The position numbers were made by a program, and so were the translations under genes. A DNA stretch of 64,000 nt from Echinococcus granulosus (lineage: Eukaryota > Platyhelminthes > Cestoda > Cyclophyllidea > Taeniidae): positions 180,508 through 244,507 of the forward strand of contig NW_020170385.1 in the NCBI RefSeq assembly GCF_000524195.1, in the 5' to 3' direction. The notes under the pieces were generated by a model. The model made no database searches. It saw only the letters and a program-made list of their open reading frames with translations, and was not told the DNA's origin. Below, piece after piece: positions 1-12,311 of the stretch; within the stretch, counting starts at the first letter, position 1, and every line of letters starts with the position of its first letter.

Positions 1-37
1 CTCCATTCCTCAAGTGCTGCTCTATTCTAACCAGCAG

Positions 38-1846
38 ACGGATAGAAAGTGGTTCTTCGTCGTTGCTTTGTAAGCCTCAATGCGCCCATCTTCCATGGGC
101 AAATAGCTTTTTACATTTGTTAGGAAATTAACCTCGAAACTAGGAATTTGGGTGACAAAAAGTTGGGATTATTCATCTGAAATGCTCATACTGTAAAGGA
201 AGTTAGAGTATACCAATTTGCTGGATTCAACCCTTCGGATAGCAGATTTGGGCATCTGAAGGTCTGTACGATTTCCAGGTAACATTTGCAGTCGAGCCTC
301 AAATCACCTTCTGTTCCTTTACGCTAAACCCAATCCATATTTCTCAATTTAATGGGCGTGTATTTTTTGATTTCAGGTAGTCACGTAAAAGTGTTGGGTC
401 TTTTTCGATATCATTTACAGGACAATGGCTAGGTTTCTTCCTCATTAATATACAGTTGAAAAATATCAATACATCTTTCTTAGGAGTCTTGGGTTGTGTG
501 TATTTCTTTCAATGGTCTACAACCGTTATCAAAGGGTTGGGCAAACACCTTCAGATCATCTCGAATTTACCACCCGGACGTCCAGATCAGGCTCCTCCTG
601 CTGCGATGAACTCACTTCAGTTCGGTTGCTTATCGAGTCAGTGTCAGGTGTTCTTGCTCAGGTAAGTCACAGGGCTTCTGATTTTCTATTCCTGGCACCT
701 TATCACTCTGGGGATTGTTGTTGCCCGTTAAGTGGACTTTTGCGACTTAAATCTTCACTCTTGTAAATTTGACTTCGTCCTTTTGTTTAAGAAGTGATAG
801 CGAAGTTGAATGGTTTCCATAACGTGATCTTTAATGAATTCCGATTCCTGCTTTTAGCATGAGTTTCCTACTTATTTGGGATTTTAGCAAAGGTGGTTGG
901 GGTTCATTGTGCATACTTGACCATGTGAGCGGCTGTAGAATCTTTAGCAGAATCGGGATAGCCTTTTAATCATTGCCCATGGTTGACTATGTAACCTGAG
1001 GTTGTGTGCATTGAGGTGTGTCGGCAACGTTGCCTTCCTGTTTCGAATTTCTATGGTTATGCCCTTTTGATGGGAAAGTTTTCTATAGTTTGAGTGTTTC
1101 AGGCCAGATTGATCCTGTCATTTCTCCGCGAGCAATGGTGCCAGCGGTCCATCAGTATCGCCGGACATGACTTTTTTCTCATTCCTTTCGGCTACCATTA
1201 TGCCTGCGTGAGTACACATGTATGAAGTCAACCTATTCGGCGTAACTCAAGCCAGACTAGCCAGCTAGCGTGTTAGCTGAGCTGTGCATGTATGCATGCA
1301 CAAACGCAAATGTGACGGCATTACAGGCAGCATCTTGATCAGGGCTAAGATTCACAAAAAGGGCATTTTCCATCTCTAACGTTCTCACTGTGAGACGTAC
1401 ACCCTCTTATGTGTCCATACAAACACGCATGTATGCTGTCATTTTTAACCTTCACTGAGAGGCAAGCATTTTCGACTGATTTAGTGCTTCGATGTGCGCA
1501 AGGTTGCGTTATAAGGACCACGTTTGAAGCTGATTTAAGTGAGTAGTCTGGATTTTCATTTTCATTTCCATTATTCAGCATTGCTCAGTGGCAATCCTTG
1601 CATATGTTGGTTTAATTGTGCTGGATGATGTTGTGGAAAGAACCACTAGTCTATCAATCAAATTATATATGCAAAGTTAAATGTGGTCCCATTTTCTCGT
1701 AGCAATGGAAAATGTGATTTTTTTTCTATGAAGGCTTCTTTGGTGTTCAGATGCGCACGACACTAGATCTGCTGGAGCGGCGTCTCAACCAGTTGGGCTT
1801 GGAGTCGTGTCGATTCCCTGCTAAGGGCGTCTTCTTTGGAAACTAG
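38..1846 (+). CDS. 3' part of an unrecognised multi-exon gene
   Basis: I do not recognise this protein. Five exons are proposed: 38-69, 246-278, 484-661, 1103-1207 and 1751-1846 (stop TAG 1844-1846). Each has an AG acceptor and a GT donor, and the reading phases fit at all four junctions (2/1, 2/1, 0, 0), which is unlikely by chance. The last three exons are the firmest; the two short ones are weaker. The joined fragment is about 147 residues. It begins with a hydrophobic stretch (WFFVVALFGHL...), then a Ser/Thr-rich segment (TTRTSRSGSSCCDE), then a probably helical segment with LLIESVSGVLAQARLILSFL. It ends RFPAKGVFFGN. The 5' part lies off the left edge. It is the only sign of a gene in the first 7 kb. 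It could be a lineage-specific protein or the diverged tail of a known family; I cannot assign a function. Confidence 0.55.
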
Positions 1847-4089
1847 GCGGTCTCCTCCGGTATCATCTCTGTCTCCGGCCCTCGAAGAGGTGCACTGCAT
1901 TTATCGCATCTGCTGCCACTGTAGTTTCACCTCATCTTTCATCTGTCGCTCTCAGGTTTCCGCATCTCTTCTATGTGATCATCTCTCTACATTGTTTTTT
2001 TCCTCATTACAAACTAATGCCTACTGAAATGATTTGGTATGTCCTGTGCTCGTCCGTGATTTACCCGCGATTTTTAAGCAAAAGTATTATTTTCAAGTCT
2101 ACTTTTTTTAAATATAAGGCGAGAATATCGATTTTTTTTGGTAATTCCATATCGACGGGATGATAGCTCTCCTTTGTTTGGGAACTTACGAAATCTCAAA
2201 AGTGTGGGATCGATGATCTGGTGATCAAACTAAGGAACATGACAATTAGATCATTTGAGATCCTTCCGTGGATGTCTGGGATTTTCACGCCGAAGATAAG
2301 TGTACACTGGAATTCGTTCGTTTGGTGGCCATTGAATTTGACCAAATCCTTCTCTTGGAAGATACTTGTGGTGCTGGACTGGATATTCACGATTTTCAAA
2401 CCAGATAAGGCGAGATGGTGGACTTACCGAAGGCGAATGCGGGTTACCGAAACCAGCAGGGAGTCGCTTTATTGTGCTAGCATGACTTAGTTTTAGCTTT
2501 TCTCCTTTTCGAAATAGCAAACAATGAAACAAATATTTCCGCAACACCTGAACTTCTCTGCTTGAAAAGTTGACTGGAAAATTGAAAGTTAAATTAGGCA
2601 GAAAAGCAAGTCCTAATAAAATGGAAGTTTCGGGCATAGGGAAATTTGATTCGTGATACGCAGTGAGGTACGGTGTCTTTTCTCCCATACGTGCTGTCCC
2701 ATAGAACTACTCAGCAATATCCTGATCGTGTGTCACCATTGCATGTTTTTAATCGAATGAAGAGTTGTAAATTTGTTGAGTGATGAAACGACACAGGGCT
2801 TCTCTTCCGACTGGTATTGCTGCTGAAAAATGGTCAAATCAGAGAGACATGGCTGAAATATGGCGTTTCCAATCCACATGGGAAAACAGAATCTTTACAG
2901 TGTGAGTTATCGATACTGCCAATCAACACTGGAATCTATGAAAACCCAAAGTGACTCCCTTATGTTTCTATAGTTACTTGGAAATAAAGTGGATTGAATG
3001 TGCTTCTATACTTTGAAACCAACACCTTCTATTCAACATATTTACTTCCTTTTAACATTGGTAACCTCTATCAACAATGTCTCGGATTACAAGGAAAGTG
3101 GGGAGCGAAATGGAGACGCCTCTCACAAGAAATATATTTCAGTGAACTAACTTAGGGCTCATGTGTTTGTGTCAATCTGACACAATCAATGCCACGTATG
3201 GCGTACAGTGCTACTAGTCTTTTTTTCTGAGCCAAGCAAAGCCATTGAGACTTGACTGAAGAAAGCACTCTTATAAGCTACTTTGCCACGCAGATTATAT
3301 TTTTCTGTCAGCAATATGGAAATGACCGCGCACTAACCTGTCGAATAGGCTGGCTGCTGAAATCATATACACTATGCAACGGTGTCTTATAACCTGTAAG
3401 CAGTGGTTCAATGAGTTGTTTGAGGAGAATCTAACGCTACAATAGCCTCATACCACCCTGAATGAGGATGTTTTAGAATTGCTAGTCTTTTTTTCAGTTA
3501 TGTCCATTCCATCGCCTAATCTTTCTGCAAAACTAGAATAAACCCCATTATGTCGCCGCCACTTTTTGGGAAAAGCATATATAACGGCAAAACGTTTGAT
3601 CATTTTATTGGTGTTGTTACTACAAAGCAAATCTCAATGGTATAATCGCATTGAATAGCCCTCACTTCGTGTCATAGACCGTACGATATCTCATCTGCAT
3701 TATTTTTAAACTAATTTAACAATTCTCCTTCGCTTCCGAATTAACAACATCGTTTTACCCAAAATCGTTAGGAAAATTGGAAAGGATAGCCGAAAAATCC
3801 ACTGATTTTATCTTGCAGTATTCAGAGTCATCACTGTTCACGGTTTTTAATGTAACAGCTAGTTTCACTTGCTTCTCTATAAAAATGAGATGGTAATCTT
3901 TACGGTCAGGAAATTGTGTAGACACTACGGACATATACCTGAAATCATAAGCCAACCTTAGATTGAGACCCAGGGAACACCACAAACCACCAGACAACTT
4001 AAGCTAATATCCAGTTCATCAGGAATTTTCAATACCCGAATGAGTTGTACTGCCTTGTTCAACGCAGTCGTAAGATATGTATGTCTGAG

Positions 4090-4300
4090 ATATTGTGTAA
4101 TACTTTAATTGTTTGTTCAACTCGCGAATTTGGTAACAGAAATCCTATGGCCTCAACCATTGTAGATGCGCTGGACTGCCTGGCCTATGAGCCACACCAG
4201 TAGCCCTCAAGCCCTTCTCTACGTCGACTATGTATACTCTGTCCAAATACTGGCTTCTTTCGTCTCCAGGTAAGTCTCGGGGCGCCGCGGTTGTAGCCAC
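4090..4300 (+). repeat. Dispersed repeat, diverged copy
   Basis: Its 5' part (around the string GTAATACTTT, 4098-4107) matches 11041 onwards. Its 3' part (GGCC..CCAGTAGCCC, then a TTCTTTCGTCTCCAGG-like tail followed by GTCTCGGGGCGCC) matches the same element at 42512-42670. The order of blocks is the same in each copy. It is more diverged than the 6458 and 42512 copies, so probably older. No coding capacity was seen. Confidence 0.55.
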
Positions 4301-5454
4301 AAAATTCCACCGCGCAAATTTGTTCAGACTGTGAAGGTTTTTATCAAAACAAAATTAGCACAAATTTTTGGAAGTAGCTCAATGATTCTATAGCTACCTT
4401 ACCGCGGGGTTATACTACCAGAAATCCAATTCAAAAAATGATAGAAAGTGGATGAATCCCAGAAACGTTTAAAGGCTTCCCAAACTCACGCTTAAGATTC
4501 GATTTAAGCTATGTCCTAGTATGTTTAGCGGGAGTATTAGCTACACTCCCCTTTAGGCATTCTTCTTAGGACAAAGACAAAACAGATGGAATTCGGGTGC
4601 CATAGCACAGTCTATCGCACTATGTGCCCGGAGGTGCTATAATTTTGATGCAAACGACTACTATGACGATTGGAGACTTGAATGCGGACATGCTGGTAAT
4701 CCCATCACTCAATAAATCGTTGCATACATTTTGCCCCGAAATACCGTCATTCGGGGCCAGAAGTGGGTGACTTAATCGATTACGCTTGAAAATGCAAGCG
4801 TCGACGACTGTGACCAATTCAAGCAAACTAGTGACAAAAACGGAATTAGGTCTCACCAACTCGGATAATTCAGTACGTCTCAAACACAAGTAGACAAAGA
4901 GTTAATTGTAAATTCTTTGGCTTTCAAAGTCATGCGCGACATTGGGTCCAACTAGTCTCAGTAAACCCATCACCACCAGCCCATTTCCAGTGCTAAAACA
5001 CCGAATTCCAACATTTTCATCACAACACGTGACAGGCACCACACTGTCATTTCGAACGGATTATAATTTACACCCGTTTGGCGAATCCAATGCGGCTTAG
5101 TGTAAACGGTAAACGTTTTTGGAATAACATTGAGTGACTGAGTTTTAAAATTACACACGAGGCTGCTTCAGCACACCAGCAGCTAACGACACCATCCAAA
5201 ACCGGAATATTTCCTCTTCTTGCGACATTGATAAATGTAGGGCCAAAAAGCATGATAAGTATTTGCCATTACTGAAGGCAAAAGTGACACCATCCCAAAA
5301 TAAGTTCCTAAATAGTAATGGTTAAAACAGTCTCTTCAGGGATCCCGTTAGGCCTAATGAAAAGAAAATAATGCTCATAAATGAGTGGGATACCCCTGTA
5401 ATTTGGCAACAAATTGTACTGTAGCATCCCAAGTTTTTATTGAAGTCGTAGATT

Positions 5455-5585
5455 GTACTTTCGTTCGGTGGCGTGGTCCTTAAGCCATCACGGCAGTCTC
5501 TCAGCTCTTCCGTATGTCAGAAATCCATTTTCCGGCACCACTGACTTCTTATAACTTCAGGGAAGACTCGGAGGATACACTTGTT
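5455..5585 (+). repeat. Possible dispersed repeat copy (weak)
   Basis: Only the 3' block is clear: CTTCAGGGAAGACTCGG here, against CTTCAGGGAAGGCTCAGG near 10570 and CTTCAGGGGGATCTCGG near 42640. Upstream similarity to the other copies is patchy. Treat it as a probable old copy. Confidence 0.3.
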
Positions 5586-6457
5586 TTACGGTCCAAATGA
5601 TTATTTGCTAGTTTTTTTTGGGGTAGTAGGATGGTCAAGCCTCGCCTCAAAAGTTCAATATAATGACAACAATGTTTAGAAAAGGGTGGCGAAGTGAAAA
5701 CGAGGTGTTTTGGTAGCAGGCACGAACACCCGAGTGCTGCTTTCAAGTTCTCAGGAGCCCTTTTTTGCGTTTTGGGTGGAATTATACGGAGGCAATCCAA
5801 TTGCCTGAGATTTAAGTGATGGTAAAATTAGTAAGGGCTCTACTCAAATACCGTCCTAATTAATTACTCAATCTCATATTTACTTATATTAGCGCTTGCA
5901 AATTCACCAAACCTATTTTACTCTACTCCCTCTTAATTCTCACGTTTGCATCTTAGGACTGCTGACACCACGTCGCGACCCTGAAAGCCTTACTCCTGAT
6001 CAAGTGCATATTTGGCACAAATTCAAGGAAGTTTACTGAAAAACTACATATTAGTGACCCTAATGCAGTCTCCTGCCCAACTTGCCAACGGCATGACCGA
6101 CGACGGCAGACTTATTGGGCACTGGCAAATGAAGATGCTTTATCTCACTGCAATTTCTCTTACGAGTTTTTTGAATCCTAATGTACGGCTCACACAATTT
6201 GAATAACATTCTCGCTTAAGCAGCAACATCGCAAGTTAACTTTCTTCACAAGTGGTAACATAATTATCAATTAAAGCAGCGCACAGCACAATTACGAGAA
6301 CTGTTAACGGGTGCCACGCTGGATGATTGGACCCCATCTCGGCTTCTGAGGCACATAAGGTCTTTGATTAGCTTCACGAATATCAGTAACTCCACCCTCA
6401 AACAGCATACTTTCTCTGCTCAACTTATGAGAACATTTCCCCCAGAAACACTTCCTT

Positions 6458-6618
6458 AATTATATTGTAGCGTCCCTAGACTCCCTGAATACAAAAGAAG
6501 ACACAATACTAGGGCAGAATATATATATTCAGCACGGAGAAGGTGTCTGGGCTATTGGCATGGCCCAAAAGGCCAGCCCCAGCCAGCGAGGTACAAGGGG
6601 GCTACTTCAAAGTACAAA
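6458..6618 (-). repeat. Dispersed repeat, well preserved copy
   Basis: Read on the minus strand, this copy matches 42512-42670 on the plus strand over about 160 bp, including the exact shared string CCATGCCAATAGCCCAGACA and the blocks TTGTACTTTGA, CCTTGTACCTCGCTGG and GTATTGTGTCTTCTTT. It ends near GACGCTACAATATAA. With the 42.5 kb copy it is the best preserved member, so probably the most recent. No open frame of note, no obvious A/B boxes, no clear target-site duplication seen by eye. Confidence 0.8.
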
Positions 6619-6995
6619 AGTGGCGCCTCACCAGAACCGAGGGATAAACCACTATCGGATTACAATATGTTTAATCCTGGTTGTATTTCAATAGACGAAA
6701 TGCAATAACCTTATTGGTCGATGGAAAGTTAGCACGAAATCAAAGCACATCTTCCACGATCCTCTTTGCACAGTCATGCAGAAAAACTAAAAGTTCTACA
6801 TGATCAAGTAATGGCAATGTGTGATTAGGTAGTATTTGAGATCTGGTCAACAGATTGATAGGTTCAACAGCTGACATACCAGTATGAGTTAAAATGAATT
6901 GTAATTTATCCCAATAATCGTGCTTCACGACGGCAACTTGTGTGGCTTATTTTACCAATTCAGACCAATACTAAACGGAAATTTTAAACCTCTCT

Positions 6996-7009
6996 CCCCC
7001 CCCCCCCCC
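6996..7009. repeat. Poly-C run (14 C)
   Basis: Fourteen consecutive C in the gene-poor spacer upstream of SLC35B1. Simple homopolymer; length may vary between individuals or by sequencing error. Confidence 0.9.
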
Positions 7010-7751
7010 TAAGCAGCATACTCTTGAATAATGCGGAGATTGTACACAATGAGAATGCTGACTTCGATTTGCCACAGGACTTGTACTATCGATATAGTTT
7101 GCCTAGGAAAATACATCTGACTGCCAATAAATCAGCTGTTTTAATCAATGGGATAAAAAGTGGGAGAAGATGAGGTGAATAATGAAATGTCTAGGCTCGA
7201 CAATTTTACTTTACTTGATAGGGGAATAATCACCAAGATAATATGCGAAATAAATTGATTGATTTAACGCTCAGAAGTTGCGACGGAACAATGTTTATTA
7301 ACTCAGAAACTCAACGACCTTGTTTTATTAATTTCCATCAAAAACCACTTTTACAAATACCTCTGTTGTTGTCGTTGCTCTTTTTGATTGGGCCACATGT
7401 GAGAGAATTGGTTCAATTAGTTCGTTTAGTAAATCGTGTCGTAGACACGTACCACATTCAACGCTCGTGCAATATTGTTGCTGCCGGATTGGCCCGGGCG
7501 TAATTTAGGTTTATACTCTTTCTACGATACCTTTAGTATTTTTCTGCTTTTTCAATTTCGAAATCAATGGCCGTTGTTAAAGTAATTGCCCCTGATTTGC
7601 GTGCATCGTTGGTACTTACAAACCTGTTCATATTTCAAAGAAATTTGCATAAAGTCTTTACCCCTTCATATTAGCTTTGAGGGTTCGGTGATAAAGGCAT
7701 GACTGGAATGAAAACAACGCTTTATTATGTATTTTAGTCATACCTTCAAGG

Positions 7752-9906
7752 ATGTCGGGTCGCAATGATTCACTTCTCTTTTTAATTTTCTGTTCACTGG
7801 GTGTTTTCTTCTCATACTTTTTCTATGGCATTCTTCAGGAAACAATGTAATACGATTTGTGTCTCATTGTGGTCCCTTACTTCTAGAACCCAAACTAACT
7901 ATGGCGGTAAAAAAGGAGAATTTACTTTTATTAAACCGACCCTATTTATTCAATGCTTGATTAACGCTGCGTTCGCATATACTGGTATGTCAGTACCACT
8001 AGTTAATGTATCGCTATCACTATAAGTTCTCAACTTTAGACCTGAAACTAAGCCGAATATATCTCCTAAAGACTATGCACTCTGTGCCATGTGCTACATT
8101 GGAGCCATGTTCAGCAGCAATGCTAGTCTTCGCTATGTGAATTACCCGACTCAGGTGGTTGGCAAATCAATCAAACCTATTCCCGTAATGTTATTGAACG
8201 TCTTATGGGCGCGGAAGCGCTATCCTCTAAGGCGGTATCTATTTGTCGGCATGATCACCGTTGGTGTTATTCTCTTCATGTACAAGGGAGACGTGGCTTT
8301 CAAGTCAGGTGCTCGTGATGGTTTCGGACGGGGTCATCTTCTTCTAGTAAGATCTTCCATCGCTTGTGATTAGGAAGTTGTGTTCTAATGATTTCTTAAG
8401 TTTGCTTTTTTATTTATCGTCACATCATGGGACATAGCTCACTCTAATTGGACTATGCTACTTTTACTTGGTAGGCTAAATTATATATCGCTGCTTACTA
8501 GTTGTAAGTATTGCATTTGGCCATTTCTAACAAAGGTTTGGATTTTTTATTCATCTCTAATTTGGTGCTAGATAATCCGTATGAACCGGTTTAGAAAATC
8601 CCACAAATCATTTCATAGTTCACACTACTTTAGCTTCTGTCCCTGGGTCTGGATGGTCTTACCGGAGGGATGCAGGAAGATTTTCGTTCACGGGCACAGA
8701 TTGGAACGTACAGTTTAATGCTAAATTTGAACGCATGGTCTCTGCTTTACTTGGCCATAGGTGCGTCTAGATATTTTGGGCGTAGCTTTGTTTTTTCATA
8801 TTTTCATAAAACAACTTCTTGTTCGGTAGCTTCAATAGACCACGGCTATTGATGACATCTTTCATATGGCCTTCATGTACTTTTCTGTTTCCGCATTTCA
8901 ATGCGCCTCTGTGGTCATACCAAATATTCATGGAGGAAGTGGATACAGAAAATCTTAAAGGAGGTCATGATGTCATACTTCCAACTTTGCCATTAACTTT
9001 TCCTGTTGAGCAGTAGCTGCATATGTTCAGCATTGCTTGGCCTATAGTGGCGTCTCACACACTGTGTCGGCGTATTGGAATTCTGGATGTCATATCTTTC
9101 CTTTCTCTTTTGACGATGAGATTCATGCATATCAAGCGCTTTTATTTAGGAATTCGTGTGATATAAAGCGAATTAACACTACAGCCCAAAAGTGAACTGT
9201 TTAGATGATCCTTCGTTTCTTCTTGCAGCCATCGTGTCAACGGGTGAGGTGGGTCCCTTTTTCATCTTCGTCGAAAAGTACCCACGTGCTATCTTTAATA
9301 TCCTTCTTTTTGGTGTTGTGAGCGCTATTGGTCAGGTAAGCAGTCTGATGACATTTCTTTCTAAAATAGCATTGCATATCCTTATTATTTACCTCATTAA
9401 GCCAGATTTCCAAAAGGACCTGGGCTTTGAAGGCTAATAATTTCTTAGGCATGATGAAATGGTTATCATTACCAGAAAAAACTTCTGCATCACAATTTTC
9501 TTTGTTGATTTCATTGAAGAACTACACTGCTTATGTGTATGGCTATTAACCTAGCGTTAAGTAGTGGATATCGCGGGGATATTTCCCGAGGATTGATTAC
9601 TAAGCAGGGTTGCTACCCCCCTTTTCTTCTTTGCAGATGTTCATCTACACGATGATAGTGGGTTTTGGCTCCTTGGTGTGCTCCATTGCGACGACCACGC
9701 GAAAGTTCTTCACAGTCCTTGCCTCGGTAGTACTATTCGGCCACACGCTCTCCATCCATCAGGTTGTGGGGGCGGGACTCGTTTTCATGGGCCTTCTGGC
9801 CGATCAGATACTCAGCAAACAACACCACGCCCTACGCCCCGCCTCACTGCCGCAGGCCCCCATCCACCTGACTCCTCCAGCTCGCTCGAGAACGAAACGC
9901 GAGTAG
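7752..9906 (+). CDS. SLC35B1: SLC35B1-type nucleotide(-sugar) transporter of the ER
   Basis: This is a multi-pass membrane protein of the drug/metabolite transporter superfamily. In vertebrates SLC35B1 sits in the ER and is described as a UDP-sugar or ATP/ADP exchanger. Exons: 7752-7846, 7887-about 7988, 8040-8346, 8634-8760, 9229-9335, 9637-9906, giving about 335 residues (human about 322). Family signatures are clear: FFYGILQE near the N-terminus, MFSSNASLRYVNYPTQVVGK, SIKPIPVMLL, GVILFMYKGD, LGLDGLTGGMQEDFR, FNILLFGVVSAIGQ, and SIATTTRKFFTVLASVVLF. The exon 2 donor is uncertain: the strong GTATGT at 7985 gives the wrong phase, and GTCAGT at 7989 restores it. The tail ends RTKRE, with basic residues at -5 and -3, resembling an ER-retrieval signal. 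An acceptor-like TATTTTAG lies 14 nt before the start codon. Confidence 0.92.
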
Positions 9907-10499
9907 GCTGAACTCTGTCGCCTGAACGTTGACCATTGAATTTGTCGTAACATACGCAGGTGTTCTGATGAATCGCCGTTCACTATGCTTAAATAAGGTT
10001 TATGTAAATCCAAAAAAGAAACGTTTGCAATTTAATTTAGGGATATCTTGTGTTAATAGGATAACACCGACTTGGTCGTAAGTAAGCTTTTCCAAAAGCG
10101 AGGGGGGGCACTCACAAAGAGTGGCGGGAGGGTGGTAGTTCTAGGTCTATGCTACAATGTAAGTCTGCCGCGCAACAGCAGAGTGGTGACGTTTCTATAC
10201 CATCATATTGCTACCGGTTCGGTGATGCGGACTATAAGCCGCGTAAAAAGACTTGAGGGCTAGTGGCGTGCCGGTAGCATGAGGCTGGTCTGTGAAAGCC
10301 CAAATGGTTTGGGAAATGCTCGGTTGTTCGGTACATCCATCGCTGTCATAATTGGTGGGGGACGGAGTGGTTGTTACTGTCGTCTTGTGGGTTCGCACTC
10401 AACGACATGACAAGTATGTTGCAGTGATTTGGCACTAACTGCGTGGGCACTTCAGTCCCGTGGATTGTGCTGTCGCTATGCTGCGTAGCCTTCGGATCA

Positions 10500-10610
10500 T
10501 AGCATTGGACCCCCTGCTCTTTTGTGCGCTAGTAATGCGTTTTTCCAAAGTACTCTAGCTTGGAATTACTTCAGGGAAGGCTCAGGGCGCTACAATATCT
10601 CTGTTAATAT
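10500..10610 (+). repeat. Dispersed repeat, 3' fragment
   Basis: Carries the 3' block CTTCAGGGAAGGCTCAGG followed by GCGCTACAATAT. This matches the end of the 6458-6618 copy (minus strand) and the fragment at 12050-12090. The 5' blocks are too diverged to align by eye. Confidence 0.45.
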
Positions 10611-11037
10611 TGGCACGATCAGAAAGGTATCAAATAACGCCCCTCGGTTTTAATATGGGATGGGGTGGTATGTGGTGGCTTGGTCTGCTGGCCTTCATAA
10701 GTTCTTTTGTCCGCTGTTCGTGCCTTAGTTTTGAAGGCTTCCGGTTTTCTGTGCATTAATAATAAACCTTCTGTTACATCTGTTAAGCCTTTTCTACCAG
10801 TTTTCTACGGCTATTTTGGGATAAAATTGGAGGAGGGTACTACGAGATGATACAAGGGGACGAAATAAACCGGAGCTAATTAATCCTTAAAATAAATGAT
10901 GAAGGGAGTCTTAAATTTGTCCGGCTACCTTTAGGCTCACATTTATAGTAGTTTTGTTCTACTTTCAAGTTTTGTGGAGAGTTTGTTTCAGTGCGGTCAC
11001 TCATTGTAAATTATGGCTAATAAACTGTATTGAACGC

Positions 11038-11215
11038 ACTGTAATACTTTGGTTGTTTGCTCAGCTCTCGGTTTTAGTAGAGCCACTTAGGTACTCCAAA
11101 AGTGTATCTTACTCGGATGAGCTGACCTCTGGGCCGCGTTAGTAGCCTCAGGTCCTACTGTATGCTGAATATGTATGGATATTCTGCCCAATTACTCTGC
11201 TATCTTCCGCAACCT
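11038..11215 (+). repeat. Dispersed repeat, diverged copy
   Basis: Shares its 5' block (TGTAATACTTTGGTTGTTTG) with the 4090 copy. It shares its middle (GGGCC...AGTAGCC, GCTGAATATGTATG, ATTCTGCCCAATTACT) with the 42512 and 6458 copies. Order and spacing of blocks are kept. It links the two subsets of copies into one family. Confidence 0.6.
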
Positions 11216-12009
11216 TTTCTCTGCACTGGTGGCAGCGAAAACTGAACCTGATCTTAAAGGGCATCTATCCTGGTTCCTACTGCTTGGTAGTACGTCTCAA
11301 CGTAGCGGAAGAACTGCAGATGGGAGAATCGGTGGTGACCCGGAACACAAAGGCTGAAAATGATGTCCACCTTCGGCACATGTCACACTTTCGTGGTCTA
11401 CAGGAAAGCTATTATCATCTAAAGCGATACTTACCATGATCTACCTGAAAAAGTTGTTACGGAGCTGTGTACCATACCTGCATGCAGATGTACACAATGT
11501 GAATAAGCGGTATCCCTTGCAATCTTCTACTAGTTGGATAGAATCCAGATCGATTCTGCTGGGCAGTACTGAAGTGAGAACAACATGGCTAGGTGAACTA
11601 GTTGCGAAACCCCACCCCTTATAGAACTAGTTTAAAACACTCTTCTTTGTTATGTGACTCTGCTTTTAGGCTAGTGTTCCCCCTGCTAGCTATAAACACA
11701 CGTGATGATCAGCACATTCCCCCCTTTCCAAGCTAAATTCCCATACAGGACGAAACCCCAGATCCAGTGGAATTGGGAAGAGGTTGTGGGCAGATACCTC
11801 CTCAGTTTCATGGAAATTCGATGACTGGCATGATTGGCTCGTGGATGTCTCCTTTTAGCACCAATTACGATGGGATGGCTGACGCTAGATGTTGATGAGG
11901 GGGAGCACCGAGGGTGAAGCTCAAAATGGGATAGGAGCTATGTTATACGTGGTTTTTTTGACTTTGTTTCGGTTTAGATAAATGGACCACCACTTCATCC
12001 GGTGGACTG

Positions 12010-12090
12010 CATACTATATGTATACGTTCCACTGGGTGTTGTATCCCTTATTCTAGGAAAGTCTTGAGGCGCTGCAATATAAGGTCGATG
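12010..12090 (+). repeat. Dispersed repeat, 3' fragment
   Basis: A TGTTGTATCCCTTATTCTAGG block followed by AAAGTCTTGAGGCGCTGCAATATAAGG aligns with the 3' ends of the other copies. It lies about 220 bp upstream of the PCID2 start codon. Confidence 0.4.
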
Positions 12091-12311
12091 TTTCAATGTT
12101 AGTTGAACTCGTGCGTAACAGATGTTGCCTTTTTTTGCTTCATGTGGTAATAGCATAACAATTTTTGAGTATCTTTGCAAGTAGCATCGTAGAGCCCTTG
12201 TCTTGTTAGACAATAAGCTGTTTGTATACATTAAGGTTATGCGCGAGTTTTGTAGTTGCCTTACTGCCCAATAGTAACGTTACCATCTTCTCGGGTCTTT
12301 ATTGTCCCCGA

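Larger units (their letters stand above)
1847..7737. other. Gene-poor spacer with old repeat copies
   Basis: No exon with both a coding-like frame and good splice sites was found on either strand. Open frames here (for example 2251-2688 on the minus strand) look random: no family motif and no matching splice signals. The stretch holds copies of a dispersed repeat (about 4090-4300, about 5455-5585, and 6458-6618 inverted) and a run of 14 C at 6996-7009. A possible trace of a retroelement endonuclease frame lies near 4620-4890 but is not convincing. Confidence 0.55.
9907..12311. other. Spacer between SLC35B1 and PCID2, repeat-rich
   Basis: About 2.4 kb without a recognisable exon. It holds a fairly complete dispersed repeat copy (about 11038-11215) and two 3' fragments (about 10500-10610 and 12010-12090). 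An AATAAA lies near 10760, about 850 bp after the SLC35B1 stop; none was noticed closer. Confidence 0.5.

Noticed and set aside
1270..1300. Near-palindrome around TGTGCATGTATGCATGCACA
   Set aside because: Imperfect and made of alternating purine-pyrimidine GCAT units; it lies in an intron of the first gene and no second copy was seen.
2251..2688. 145-residue open frame on the minus strand
   Set aside because: No family motif, no supporting splice sites, low-complexity composition and an overlapping plus-strand frame of similar quality. Length is within chance for this base composition.
4620..4890. A plus-strand reading with GDLNAD, reminiscent of the endonuclease domain of non-LTR retrotransposons
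   Set aside because: The match is one short motif in a frame broken by a stop, with no reverse transcriptase blocks nearby; it could be chance. A translated search against flatworm retroelements would decide.
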